A DNA stretch of 64,000 nt, taken from positions 16,860 through 80,859 of the forward strand of contig JABHFS010000107.1 in NCBI GenBank assembly GCA_018672475.1, written 5' to 3'. Shown here piece after piece: positions 25,610 through 33,566 of this stretch (position 1 is the first letter of the stretch; the number at the start of each line of letters is the position of its first letter). A program made the translations under genes and the position numbers. The notes under the pieces were generated by a model. The model made no database searches. It was not told the DNA's origin and worked only from the letters and a program-made list of their open reading frames with translations. Source of the DNA: Gemmatimonadota bacterium (GTDB taxonomy: Bacteria > Latescibacterota > UBA2968 > UBA8231).

Positions 25610-25794
25610 GCGTCGGGGTAGATCTCTGAACGGCTTGTTATGCCTGATTTTATAGAACCGTAAAATCGGGCATAAACCCTCGGAGCCCGACAGGAGTCGG
25701 GTGAGCAGTCAAAGACCCCACATCACGGAGTGATGCTATGAAATGAATGAAGGTATCTCCCTCGACGCCACCCCCCAAACTGGCATTATAAGTC
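25610..25794. repeat. Structured intergenic element, copy A
   Basis: A segment that aligns with copy B at 31452-31604 through conserved blocks TCTGAAC, CCTGATTT, CCCTCGGAG, GAAGG, CCCTC, ACGCC and ATTATAA, separated by variable bases. Helices seen here: an outer pairing of GGG..AGAT (25615-25623) with ATCTCCC (25755-25761); a 14-bp hairpin with left arm 25639-25652 and right arm 25661-25674; CCCGAC-AGGA-GTCGGG at 25686-25701; and CATCAC-GGA-GTGATG at 25720-25734. The corresponding helices in copy B have different bases but still pair. It sits between divergent genes, so the functional strand is uncertain. No protein-coding frame. Confidence 0.65.
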
Positions 25795-25979
25795 TTTTAT
25801 TTACTATGTCTTATAACTATTATAAACATATTTTTATATAAGCTTCTTATTGCCATATAAAATAAACACCCTACCTTATATATAACAGGCACTTATGCTA
25901 ATATCCGCACCACCCCCCGCTCCGGCGCCCCAGTCTCACCCCCGCGCAAATAGCTGTTTAAACAGTAGATAGGACCATT
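25795..25979. other. AT-rich divergent promoter region
   Basis: About 185 bases, strikingly AT-rich for this window (runs such as CTTATAACTATTATAAAC), between the structured element and the ABC exporter gene. It probably carries the promoters for the exporter (plus) and, through the TATAAT at about 25788, for the minus-strand PLP-enzyme operon. No gene or strong operator was recognised. Confidence 0.4.
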
Positions 25980-28337
25980 TTGGACCTAGTCGAATCCATA
26001 CCCAAAGACCTAGACCCACATATTCGCGGTGAATTACAGCCCGGCGAGCTTTTAATTATCCTGCTCTCCGCCGATATCCGCCCCGACGGCCAATACGGCG
26101 ACTCCTGGTTTGCCCTTACCGACGAACGCATCCTCGTCTTCCATCCCAATGGCTCCGATAAACCCGAGACCCTGCGACTCAATCTGGACGAAGTGCTAAA
26201 AGTCCAGACGCGCAATTATGTCGGCAGCGGCGCGCTTGTCGTCGAACTCGAAGACGAAACCGTCGAATTATTGCGTTTTTCACAGAGCGCCTTCTACAAA
26301 TTCTCCAGCGTGCCACAGGCCATCGAAGCTGCCGGCCTCGTCAAGGAAGAAGACCAGGCCGATAACGATGATCCGCACGCCGATCCGGTCAAGATCGTCG
26401 AACATTGCCATACTTGCGGACGCGCCTTCCGCCCCGGCACCAAGATCTGCCCCAACTGCTTGCGCAAAACCGAAACCTTCTGGCGGCTTTTTTCCTATAT
26501 CAAACCCTATAGGAACGTCGCGCTGCTCGGCTCCACCCTAACCATCGTGCTCACTGTGATCGGGCTGCTGCCGCCATTGCTCAACCAGGCCCTGCTGGAC
26601 GACGTAATCTTCGCCGCCCTGTCCGAAGAAACCGCGAATGCAGCAGCAGCCATTGGTGAGCAAGAAGCAGATAAAGAACCTGCGGCGATGACCCGGCTGC
26701 TACTAACAGCCCATGGCTTGTTCAACACCGAAGAAGCCGGACCGGAACAGATTTTGTTCTGGGTGGTGATCGGCCTGCTCGGCGTCTTCATATCGCGCGG
26801 GCTCGTCAGCGGCGTGCGCATGTACGCCCTCGGCTGGCTCGGCCAACGCATCGTCTACGACCTACAAACGGAAATCTTTCAACACCTGCAGCTCTTGTCG
26901 TTGACCTTCTACAACAACCTGAGCACCGGCCGAATCATGACCCGGGTGACCAGCGATACCGAGCGCATGCGCGGCTTTATCACTTCGGGATTTCAGGATA
27001 TCGTCATCGACGCGTTGACCATCATCGGCATCTGTGTCATGCTCTTCACGATGAACTGGCAGTTGGCGTTCTTCGCGCTGATTCCAATCCCCTTTATGAT
27101 TGTCGGGACCATCGTCTACCGCACCCGTATCCACTGGATCTTCCACCGCATCTGGCGCCGCATCGCGAGCCTCAACGCCATGCTCGCCGATACCATTCCC
27201 GGCGTCAAGGTCGTCAAGGCCTTTGCCCAAGAAGAACGCGAGTTGCAGCGTTTCAACGAGCGCAATCTCGATTTGCGCGACTCGCGCATGACCGCCTTCA
27301 AGATGCGCTCCTATTATATCCCCTCAATCGCCTTTATCACCTCGGTCGGTTCGATCATCCTCTGGTGGTTCGGCGGTAAACAGGTGCTCAACGGGGAACT
27401 GACCCCGGGCGAGCTGCAGGCCTTTATCGCCTACATGGTAATGTTTTACGCGCCGGTGCGCTCGCTGTGCAACCTCACAGAAGAGCTTGAGAGCGCGGCA
27501 ACGACCGCCGAACGTGTCTTTGAGATCATCGATACCGAACCCGAAGTCCAGGACCACTATGACGCCGTAGACCCCGGCCAACTCCAGGGCAAGATAGAGT
27601 TCCGCAACGTCAGCTTTACTTACGACGGCTCGGCGCGCATTCTCGACCGCATCGACTTCGCCACCGAGCCCGGCGAGATGATCGGTATCGTCGGCCCCTC
27701 CGGCGCTGGCAAATCAACCTTCGTCAATCTGATCACGCGCTTCTACGATGCGACCGACGGCCAGATCCGCATCGACGGCCAGCCCATCACCATGATCAAA
27801 CAGCGGGCCCTGCGCGCGCAGATCGGCGTAGTCCTGCAAGAGCCCTTGCTCTTCCAGGGATCGATCGCCAGCAATATCGCCTACGGCCACCCCGAAGCCA
27901 CGCGCCAACAAATCATCGAGGCGGCGCGCGCGGCCAACGCCCATAAATTTGTTATGAATTTCCCCGAAGGTTACGACACACAAGTCGGCGAGCGCGGTGG
28001 CCGGCTGTCGGGCGGCGAGCGCCAGCGTATCTCCATCGCCCGCGCGCTGATCGGCGACCCGCGTATCCTGATCCTAGACGAAGCCACCGCCTCGGTCGAT
28101 ACCCACACCGAATACGAGATCCAGGAAGCGCTCGAACGGCTCGTCGCGGGGCGCACAACCTTCGCCATAGCCCATCGGCTCTCGACGCTTAAAAACGCCG
28201 ACCGGTTGCTGGTCCTCGATCGGGGACGCGTCGCCGAGGTCGGCACGCACGAGGAACTGCTGGGCCTGGAAGACGGAGTCTACCGCAACCTGGTCGATAT
28301 GCAGACCGAGATGGCGAAAGTGAGGGCCATCCTATGA
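25980..28337 (+). CDS. ABC exporter (permease-ATPase) with N-terminal soluble domain and zinc ribbon
   Basis: 785 residues, about 200 longer than a typical half-transporter. Residues 1-130 are a soluble beta-rich domain ('LSADIRPDGQYGDSWFALTDERILVFHPNG') resembling PH-like/GRAM modules; residues 136-165 form a zinc ribbon (CHTCGRAF...KICPNC). An ABC_membrane domain with six helices follows (about 180-470), then the nucleotide-binding domain with Walker A GPSGAGKST near 570, signature LSGGERQR near 675 and Walker B ILILDEATAS near 695. The start is TTG at 25980 with AGGA upstream. The following DUF1854 gene overlaps by four bases. Such ABC-DUF1854 pairs occur near cyanophycin genes in Burkholderia-type bacteria; none is seen here and the cargo is unknown. 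Confidence 0.88.
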   Translation: MDLVESIPKDLDPHIRGELQPGELLIILLSADIRPDGQYGDSWFALTDERILVFHPNGSDKPETLRLNLDEVLKVQTRNYVGSGALVVELEDETVELLRFSQSAFYKFSSVPQAIEAAGLVKEEDQADNDDPHADPVKIVEHCHTCGRAFRPGTKICPNCLRKTETFWRLFSYIKPYRNVALLGSTLTIVLTVIGLLPPLLNQALLDDVIFAALSEETANAAAAIGEQEADKEPAAMTRLLLTAHGLFNTEEAGPEQILFWVVIGLLGVFISRGLVSGVRMYALGWLGQRIVYDLQTEIFQHLQLLSLTFYNNLSTGRIMTRVTSDTERMRGFITSGFQDIVIDALTIIGICVMLFTMNWQLAFFALIPIPFMIVGTIVYRTRIHWIFHRIWRRIASLNAMLADTIPGVKVVKAFAQEERELQRFNERNLDLRDSRMTAFKMRSYYIPSIAFITSVGSIILWWFGGKQVLNGELTPGELQAFIAYMVMFYAPVRSLCNLTEELESAATTAERVFEIIDTEPEVQDHYDAVDPGQLQGKIEFRNVSFTYDGSARILDRIDFATEPGEMIGIVGPSGAGKSTFVNLITRFYDATDGQIRIDGQPITMIKQRALRAQIGVVLQEPLLFQGSIASNIAYGHPEATRQQIIEAARAANAHKFVMNFPEGYDTQVGERGGRLSGGERQRISIARALIGDPRILILDEATASVDTHTEYEIQEALERLVAGRTTFAIAHRLSTLKNADRLLVLDRGRVAEVGTHEELLGLEDGVYRNLVDMQTEMAKVRAIL

Positions 28338-28840
28338 CAAGCCAATCGCGAGGTTATTCCTACGAAGACTTTTTGCTCGACCCAGCCAAAATGCGTTTCT
28401 TTCGCTCCGAGCGCGGCAGCCTGATCCTCGCGCTCGACGGCGAAGAGCACACCGACCTCAAAATCCGCCGCGCCTTCCCCTTCGAACAGGCCGAGCGTTT
28501 TATCGGCGTCTTCGATTCCAATGGCGATGAACTGGGTCTACTCGAAGATCCGCAAACCCTCGATGACGATAGCCGCCGGGCACTGTTCGATGAGCTCAAC
28601 AAGATCTACTTCCACCCGAAAATCCTGACCTTCAATAACATCGACGAGGAATACGGGGTTTTGCGCGGCGATATCGAGACTACCAGCGGCCCCCGCCAAC
28701 TGGAGATCCGCAACTACCGCACCAACGTGCGCATGCTCTCCGGCGGCCGGGCCATCGTCGAAGATGTCGACGGCAACCGCTACCTGATCGAAGACTGGCA
28801 CGCGCTACCGCAACATACGCGCGAGATTTTAGGGCTATAG
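28334..28840 (+). CDS. DUF1854 domain protein, partner of the ABC exporter
   Basis: 168-residue soluble protein. The sequence matches DUF1854 features: N-terminal 'FLLDPAKMRFFRSERGSLILALDG', 'RRAFPFEQAERFIGVFDSNGDELGLLEDPQTLDD', 'ILTFNNIDEEYGVLRGDIETTSG' and 'VEDVDGNRYLIEDWHALP'. No catalytic residues are known for the family. It overlaps the ABC exporter gene by four bases (ATGA), indicating coupled, stoichiometric synthesis, and is followed by a strong terminator, so the pair is a stand-alone transcription unit. The protein probably assists or regulates the transporter (inference). Confidence 0.85.
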   Translation: MTSQSRGYSYEDFLLDPAKMRFFRSERGSLILALDGEEHTDLKIRRAFPFEQAERFIGVFDSNGDELGLLEDPQTLDDDSRRALFDELNKIYFHPKILTFNNIDEEYGVLRGDIETTSGPRQLEIRNYRTNVRMLSGGRAIVEDVDGNRYLIEDWHALPQHTREILGL

Positions 28841-28858
28841 GCCAAGATCGGCAACAAC

Positions 28859-28905
28859 AGAAGCGGCCCGGCGGAATGATCCGCCGGGCCGCTTCTGTTT
28901 TTGCT
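28859..28905 (+). terminator. Strong terminator of the ABC-DUF1854 unit
   Basis: A 17-bp perfect stem, AGAAGCGGCCCGGCGGA (28859-28875) with its complement at 28880-28896 around loop ATGA, followed by GTTTTTGC. It lies 18 bases after the DUF1854 stop. Confidence 0.9.
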
Positions 28906-29096
28906 TTAGTACTGTTTCAATTCACGTCTTCCGGCTCGAAAGCCCCGCACTAAACGGCGAATCCCCCTGGGTAAAGGTCTCAAGGCCTGGATTACCCGAC
29001 TATATAAAGAGAGAAAGAGGTCGTTTTTAAATAGCATTTAAACAGCGATTCCCCTATCTTCGAAGTCTGCCGTAAACCTACGAAAAAAGCGCCGCG

Positions 29097-29270
29097 ATGA
29101 AACTTCCGCACAAGTGTTCCGAGTGCCAAGGCACCGGCTGCGATCGCAAACCGCTCGAAGCCCCCGACGGCAGCAACTTCCTCTTTCCACGCTGCGAATT
29201 CTGCAAGGGCAAGGGCGCGCTCAGCGACGAGCAGCACCAGGCCTATCTCAAACGACAACAAACCCCATGA
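29097..29270 (+). CDS. Small DnaJ-type zinc-finger protein
   Basis: 57 codons starting MKLPHKCSECQG. It contains two CxxCxG-type half-sites: 'CSECQGTGC' at residues 7-15 and 'CEFCKGKG' at about 35-42, the arrangement of a single DnaJ/RPA-like zinc-binding module. The central residues (DGSNFLFPRC) and basic-polar tail (YLKRQQTP) look like a real small protein. There is no convincing Shine-Dalgarno and the ORF is short, so it could be missed by automatic callers. The role is unknown; similar tiny CxxCxGxG proteins occur in various bacteria. It stands alone between the exporter terminator and the histidine-kinase remnant. Confidence 0.55.
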   Translation: MKLPHKCSECQGTGCDRKPLEAPDGSNFLFPRCEFCKGKGALSDEQHQAYLKRQQTP

Positions 29271-29375
29271 GTCACTTGGTCCCGTGTAAAATCACATCAT
29301 TGTCTTACAGACCTGCCCACCCCATCGCATAAAAGAAACTAAAGTGCCTTGAACTCTTCTAGGCGCTTTTGCACC

Positions 29376-29816
29376 CTATCTATATCGAGTCTCAATAACA
29401 AGTAGCAACCGTTTAAACTGGCCGGCCAATGGCCGGTAAGCCGGATCCAGCGGTTGCTTACGGCCGAGCCCCGATTGGCGGCGTAATCGCCGCGCACAAC
29501 CTAAAACCGAGTTGCGCTGCGTGCAGATTTCATCGCTAATATTGGCAAGTAAAGTACTCTTCGCCTGATTCGCCACCTCAGCTTCTTCTTTCAATCTTTC
29601 GGCCTCGTGCCGCGCCAACTCCAGATCCTTGGATACCTCGGCCCCACTGATCTTCGTAGTCGGAAAAATAAAGGCCACGCAGAGCAACAGACCACTGATA
29701 TCCACTATCCGATCAACGCTGGCGCTGGCCAAGATAAACGACAGCGCAAGCTTCATTTCCCCGAGCACGAAAAGAATCACCAGACTACTAACCGTTGCCA
29801 CAAACCCATACGTCAA
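29376..29816 (-). pseudogene. Remnant of a membrane sensor histidine kinase
   Basis: 146 codons encode two hydrophobic segments ('VATVSSLVILFVLGEMKL', 'GLLLCVAFIFPTT'), a helical linker (LARHEAERLKEEAEVANQAK) and then a damaged dimerisation/phosphoacceptor box. Where kinases of this type read 'F LANMSHEIRTPMN', this frame reads 'LLANISDEICTQRNSVLGC': the phosphoacceptor His is Asp and the Arg-Thr-Pro is lost. The frame then degrades into a non-conserved Arg-rich tail, and no ATPase domain follows. Most likely a decayed hybrid or orphan kinase. A small membrane protein under other constraints is an unlikely alternative. Confidence 0.6.
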
Positions 29817-29853
29817 TCCTCAGATCACCCAAAAAACGCCGCCCATACATAGA

Positions 29854-29881
29854 GCAGGGGCGCTTGCCACCGCGCCCCTGC
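29854..29881 (-). terminator. Hairpin after the isomerase gene
   Basis: GCAGGGGCGC (29854-29863) pairs perfectly with GCGCCCCTGC (29872-29881) around an eight-base loop, 32 bases after the stop of the minus-strand isomerase. The downstream T-content on the minus strand is modest, so terminator strength is uncertain. Confidence 0.5.
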
Positions 29882-29912
29882 CATTATTTATATGCTGTTT
29901 CGATCTCGTCCA

Positions 29913-30722
29913 TCAACCGGCGAAATACCCTTGCATCTTTTCCATGCCAATTTTCGCTACCTCGACCGGATCTTTCTCCCACAGTGCCGGGTTAAACAAC
30001 TCCAACGACACAAAACCCTCATAACCCTGCGCCAAGGCCAGTCGCTCGATCTCCTTCAGCGGCCCCACCCCGTCGCCCGGCATCACGCGATCGGCATCGC
30101 TCTGCTCAGCAAAGGGCTTATCGCCCGGCGCGTCGTTCCAATGCCAGATCGCCACCTTGTCGGCGGGAATGTTGGCAATGCTCTCTATCGAACCGCCACC
30201 GCGCAAAATATGAAACGGGTCCATGATCAGGCTCGAACCCGGATGATCCGCGTCCTCAACGATCTGCCAGGCCTGCTCGATGGTGTAGACGCTTTTCATA
30301 AAACCCAAATACTCCATCGCCGGCCGCACACCGATGCTTTTGCCGATCTCCAACAATTCGCGATAATCGGCCCCGCCACGAGCAAGGTCAAAAGGATCCA
30401 TCGGCGGGCTAGCGATAACAAACTCAGCCCCGACCTCCACTGCCTGTTCCATCTTGCGCTTGGCCTCTTCCAACGCCTCCGCATGCGCCGCGCCCTCAGA
30501 CCCCAACCAACCGTGTAGCGCGATAACCGTCGGCACGCATAGGCCATGATCGGCCAGTGCCTGTTTGACATCTTTGAGCGAGCCTCCGCGTTCTTCATGC
30601 GCGGTCAGGTCGTCGTTCCACAATTCGATGGCTTTGTAACCAGTCTGCCCCGCGATGTCGATCTTCTCCATCAGCGATGCCGGACGGATCGTCGACGAGT
30701 TGAGGCAATATTGGATCGTCAT
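29913..30722 (-). CDS. Sugar phosphate isomerase/epimerase family protein
   Basis: 269-residue TIM barrel of the xylose-isomerase-like superfamily. Seen: 'YCLNSSTIRPASLMEKIDIAGQTGYKAIELW' at the N-terminus, 'GAEFVIASPPMDPFD', 'GVRPAMEYLGF' (metal-ligand Glu), 'HPGSSLIMDPFHILRGG' (Asp/His ligands), 'VAIWHWNDAP' and 'GYEGFVSLELFNPALWEKD' (C-terminal Glu). Relatives include inosose dehydratase (IolE), hydroxypyruvate isomerase and 3-dehydroshikimate dehydratase; 'FNPALWEKDP' is frequent in IolE/isomerase-like proteins of carbohydrate clusters. RBS AAAGGAAG. It stands next to two broken genes, so no operon partner remains; substrate unknown. Confidence 0.86.
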   Translation of the reverse strand: MTIQYCLNSSTIRPASLMEKIDIAGQTGYKAIELWNDDLTAHEERGGSLKDVKQALADHGLCVPTVIALHGWLGSEGAAHAEALEEAKRKMEQAVEVGAEFVIASPPMDPFDLARGGADYRELLEIGKSIGVRPAMEYLGFMKSVYTIEQAWQIVEDADHPGSSLIMDPFHILRGGGSIESIANIPADKVAIWHWNDAPGDKPFAEQSDADRVMPGDGVGPLKEIERLALAQGYEGFVSLELFNPALWEKDPVEVAKIGMEKMQGYFAG

Positions 30723-30738
30723 ATAGCTTCCTTTCGCT

Positions 30739-31417
30739 TTAAGCCACGCATAAAAAATCTTCGCCTTCTACCATGTGCAAACCACCAAGATGCTCCCGTA
30801 TCAACACCCGCGCCCCACGCGACGCCACCGCCACCAGCAATATCGGTCGCGTATAACGCCGCCACCAGACCGGCAGATCATCCGGGCTAATCACCGGCTT
30901 ACCGCGCAAGGTGCCGCCGCATCATCGCCGACGGATTGGCAATCGGGCTCTCGATGAAAAAATTCCGCAAAATATCCTCGCCCTCGACCAAGCCGTTCAA
31001 CCACTCTTCGTAAATAATCATCCCCTGCCCGACATCTTCGCGCGGAAAAGTCTCCACCAGACACGACACCACGCTCAACCCTTCATCCGCATCCAACATG
31101 CCCACCTGCTTATCCAGCCGCTGCGGATGCATTTTATCATCAGCAGCCATCCGCGCGACAAACTCTCCCCTACATTCTCCCAGTCCCCGATTCGGTGTCT
31201 CGACGATCCCCCGATGCTCCTCCAACAACACTCTGAACCGACAATCCTTCTCCACCCACCCCTGCAGAATTTCCCCACTGCCATCCTCCGAACCATCATC
31301 AACCGCCACCACCTCAAAATCTTCGAAACTCTGGCCCGCGATACTCTCCAGCGTTTGCACCAGGGTCTCGGCGGCATTGTAAACGGGCATTAATACGGAT
31401 ACGCGCGGTGCTGTCAT
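30739..31417 (-). pseudogene. Glycosyltransferase family 2 gene broken by frameshift/internal deletion
   Basis: The intact 5' part (172 codons, 30899-31417) encodes a GT-A domain: 'VSVLMPVYNAAETLVQTLESI', 'VVAVDDGSEDGSGE', then 'ARMAADDKMHPQRLDKQV' (DxD-like). It stops at TAA just after 'NPSAMMRRHLAR', where a full GT2 continues for 100 or more residues. Shifting frame at that point gives 52 further codons to 30739 (GKPVISPDDLPVWWRR...VLIREHLGG...EGEDFLCVA), which looks like the far C-terminal part of the same or another enzyme. The simplest reading is an internal deletion with frame loss. A truncated but expressed GT domain cannot be excluded; the RBS (AGAAG) is intact. The upstream region carries structured element copy B. 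Confidence 0.65.
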
Positions 31418-31451
31418 TTTTCTTCTCTACACCGCAAAACGGTGAATGAGA

Positions 31452-31604
31452 CGTTGCGGGGATTCCTCTGAACCGATTGCAGTCCTGATTTCACAGGATG
31501 TGAAATCAGATCAGGCCGCCCCTCGGAGTGGACCAGGGATCGTCGGCGAGAATTAGTGAAGGGAATCCCTCCAACGCCGTCCCTCCGACCGCCCAGTATT
31601 ATAA
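31452..31604. repeat. Structured intergenic element, copy B
   Basis: Second copy of the element at 25610-25794. Seen: outer helix GGGATTCC (31459-31466) with GGAATCCC (31562-31569), and an 11-bp perfect hairpin CTGATTTCACA (31485-31495) / TGTGAAATCAG (31499-31509) with a GGA loop. The same conserved blocks as copy A (CTCTGAAC, CCTGATTT, CCCTCGGAG, GAAGG, CCCTC, ACGCC, ATTATAA) occur in the same order. A minus-strand TATAAT (about 31597-31602) with TTGTTG 17 bases upstream could drive transcription into it toward the broken glycosyltransferase. The middle hairpins of copy A are replaced by a shorter segment. Confidence 0.65.
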
Positions 31605-31646
31605 CACCTTGACAACCCCCCAACAAAATCCCGATTTTCATCGCTT

Positions 31647-32408
31647 ATGGTACACCTAAAAACAGCCACCGAAATAGAACGCATCCGCACCAGCTGCCGC
31701 ATCGCCGCCGACGCCATGCTGGCGGTCTCGGAAGAATTAAAACCCGGCGTCACTACCCTTTACCTCGACCAGGTCGCCGACCAATATATCCGCAGCCAGA
31801 ACGCCGTCGCCAGCGCCCTGGGCTACCGCGGCTTCCCGCGCAGCATTTGCATATCTGTCAACAACGAGGTCGTGCACGGCATACCGGGCGAACGCGTCGT
31901 GCAAGAAGGTGATATCCTCGCCGTCGATATCGCCGTCAAAAAAGACGGCTACCACGGCGACATGAATGTCTCGATGAAGGCTGGCGAAATAACCCCCCAG
32001 GCTCAGAGCCTGCTCGACACCACCCGCCAGAGCCTCGAAGAAGCTATCGCCGCCTGCGTACCCGGCCAACGCCTCGGCGATATCGGCCACGCCATCCAGA
32101 GTTATGTCGAGGAAAGGGGGTTCTCCATCGTGCGCGAGTATTGCGGCCACGGCATCGGCCGCAGCTTCCATGAGGAACCGCAACTACTGCACTACGGCCT
32201 CGCCGGCACCGGCCGCCGCCTGCAGGCCGGCATGGTCTTCACTATCGAACCAATGGTCAACGAGGGCGGTGCGGAAAACCGCGTACTTGACGACGACTGG
32301 ACCGCCGTCACGGCAGACGGCAAGCTTTCGGCGCAATACGAACACACGGTACTGGTTACCCGCGACGGCCCCGACGTGCTCTCGCGCTTTGAGGATCTGC
32401 CCTGGTAA
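31647..32408 (+). CDS. map: Methionine aminopeptidase, type I
   Basis: 253 residues, the usual size of type I MetAP; removes the N-terminal Met from nascent proteins. Seen: 'VVHGIPGERVVQEGDILAVDIAVKKDGYHGDMN' with the two metal-binding Asp residues (near 98 and 109), 'GHGIGRSFHEEPQLLHYG' (His ligand), 'GMVFTIEPMVNEGG' (Glu ligand) and 'SAQYEHTVLVT' (Glu ligand). No obvious Shine-Dalgarno. It is not in the usual secY/adk/infA context but alone with a small unknown gene downstream. Confidence 0.95.
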   Translation: MVHLKTATEIERIRTSCRIAADAMLAVSEELKPGVTTLYLDQVADQYIRSQNAVASALGYRGFPRSICISVNNEVVHGIPGERVVQEGDILAVDIAVKKDGYHGDMNVSMKAGEITPQAQSLLDTTRQSLEEAIAACVPGQRLGDIGHAIQSYVEERGFSIVREYCGHGIGRSFHEEPQLLHYGLAGTGRRLQAGMVFTIEPMVNEGGAENRVLDDDWTAVTADGKLSAQYEHTVLVTRDGPDVLSRFEDLPW

Positions 32409-32472
32409 ACCTTGCCTCTCGGCCAGGTACCCTTATATTTGAAGGTTCACCTCCCAACAAGGAGCGCGCGAG

Positions 32473-32772
32473 ATGGCGAGGCCCAAAAAAGTAAAAGCTG
32501 AAAAAGAAGACGACGATACAAACACAGATTTTTCGTTCGATCCGGGCACCCAAGTCGAACTGACGCTCGAAGACGCCTGCTGCATCACGGGCGAGCCGGC
32601 CGAATCCAGCTTCAGCCGCTTCCCCGACTACAAGAACGGCACACTGATGGTCATGTCTAGGTCCAAGATGCTCGAGCACCTGCGCAAAGGCGACTCGATC
32701 GCCGCGTTCAAAGGGGTACTCGTCAAGCGCCACGGCAAGGAGATATTGGACGAGCTTTACTCGAATTATTAG
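32473..32772 (+). CDS. Small hypothetical protein (99 aa)
   Basis: Not recognised. It has a strong RBS (AAGGAG 8 bases before ATG), a lysine-rich acidic start (RPKKVKAEKEDDD), then a compact globular-looking part 'VELTLEDACCITGEPAESSFSRFPDYKNGTLMVMSRSKMLEHLRKGDSIAAFKGV'. A CC pair and 'GEP' turn occur near residue 36, but there is no full zinc-finger pattern. Codon use matches the neighbours and a terminator follows, so it is probably a real gene, co-transcribed with or downstream of map. Confidence 0.7.
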   Translation: MARPKKVKAEKEDDDTNTDFSFDPGTQVELTLEDACCITGEPAESSFSRFPDYKNGTLMVMSRSKMLEHLRKGDSIAAFKGVLVKRHGKEILDELYSNY

Positions 32773-32785
32773 ACCAAACACAATC

Positions 32786-32838
32786 GCAAACACAAAGAAG
32801 GGCTAGCCCGTTATGGGCCAGCCCTTCTTTGTGTTTGC
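32786..32838. terminator. Bidirectional terminator between convergent genes
   Basis: GCAAACACAAAGAAGGGCT (32786-32804) pairs with AGCCCTTCTTTGTGTTTGC (32820-32838), with an inner GCCC/GGGC continuation after an A-C mismatch. A- and T-rich flanks on both sides serve both the plus-strand small gene and the minus-strand thioredoxin-like gene. Confidence 0.87.
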
Positions 32839-32849
32839 TCAGGTATTTA

Positions 32850-33434
32850 TTACGAACGGGCCAACAGCAATTCGATATCGTCGCCCAACACACCACGGGG
32901 GTCTGGCCGACGATTTTTGTCCATCGGTACGCCCCGGTGGCTGCGATAAAGCCGGCCTTGCTGGTCGAATACATAGGTCATCGGCACGGCGACGCTATTC
33001 AGGTTTTTCTTGAAATAGGTGCGAATCAATTCAAACTTGCCGTCGTGCACGATGGGATAGTTGATCTCATAACGCTCAACGAACTTTCCGAGCAGGGGCT
33101 GCGCCTTGTCGGCGGGCACTTGATCGAGGGAGACCCCGATAATCGCTACCTGCTCCGGGTCGTATACCGCGCGCATATCAACAAGAGCGGGAATCTCGAT
33201 ACGGCACGGACCGCACCAAGTCGCCCAGAAGTTGAGCACGACGATCTTGCCCCGATAGTCGCGCAAATCGACATCGCGCCCCTCGTAGTCTTTCCATGTA
33301 TGGGCTGCGGGTGGAAAGACCACCGCTCCGGCCGGGGCCGCCCCCTGTTGGGCCGTCTCGCTCTCACCTTCGCCGCAGCCTGTCGCCAACAACACCAGTC
33401 CACATACGAAGGTTCTGATCGCAAATACGCGCAT
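32850..33434 (-). CDS. TlpA/ResA-like thioredoxin-fold lipoprotein
   Basis: 194 residues. N-terminal lipoprotein signal (VCGLVLLATGC, lipid-anchored Cys20 predicted), a short linker rich in Ala/Gly, then an AhpC-TSA/thioredoxin domain with 'GKIVVLNFWATWCGPC' (active-site WCGPC at 73-77), 'VAIIGVSLDQ', a cis-Pro loop 'SVAVPMTYVFDQQGRL' and 'DIELLLAR' end. TlpA/ResA proteins reduce apo-cytochrome c or other envelope thiols, in keeping with the cytochrome-containing fusion enzyme elsewhere in the window (inference). RBS AGGA. It follows dnaE on the same strand but convergent to the small unknown gene. Confidence 0.88.
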   Translation of the reverse strand: MRVFAIRTFVCGLVLLATGCGEGESETAQQGAAPAGAVVFPPAAHTWKDYEGRDVDLRDYRGKIVVLNFWATWCGPCRIEIPALVDMRAVYDPEQVAIIGVSLDQVPADKAQPLLGKFVERYEINYPIVHDGKFELIRTYFKKNLNSVAVPMTYVFDQQGRLYRSHRGVPMDKNRRPDPRGVLGDDIELLLARS

Positions 33435-33566
33435 ATAAGTCGTCCTGTATTACTGGAAATTCACACTCGAATCGGCCAGTGGGAATATAGGCTGGGCAAG
33501 GCCGATGTCAAACCATAGCCGCTTAACGCTTACGCCCCTTAGATGCTACCGGACCGCAGGTAGGTT

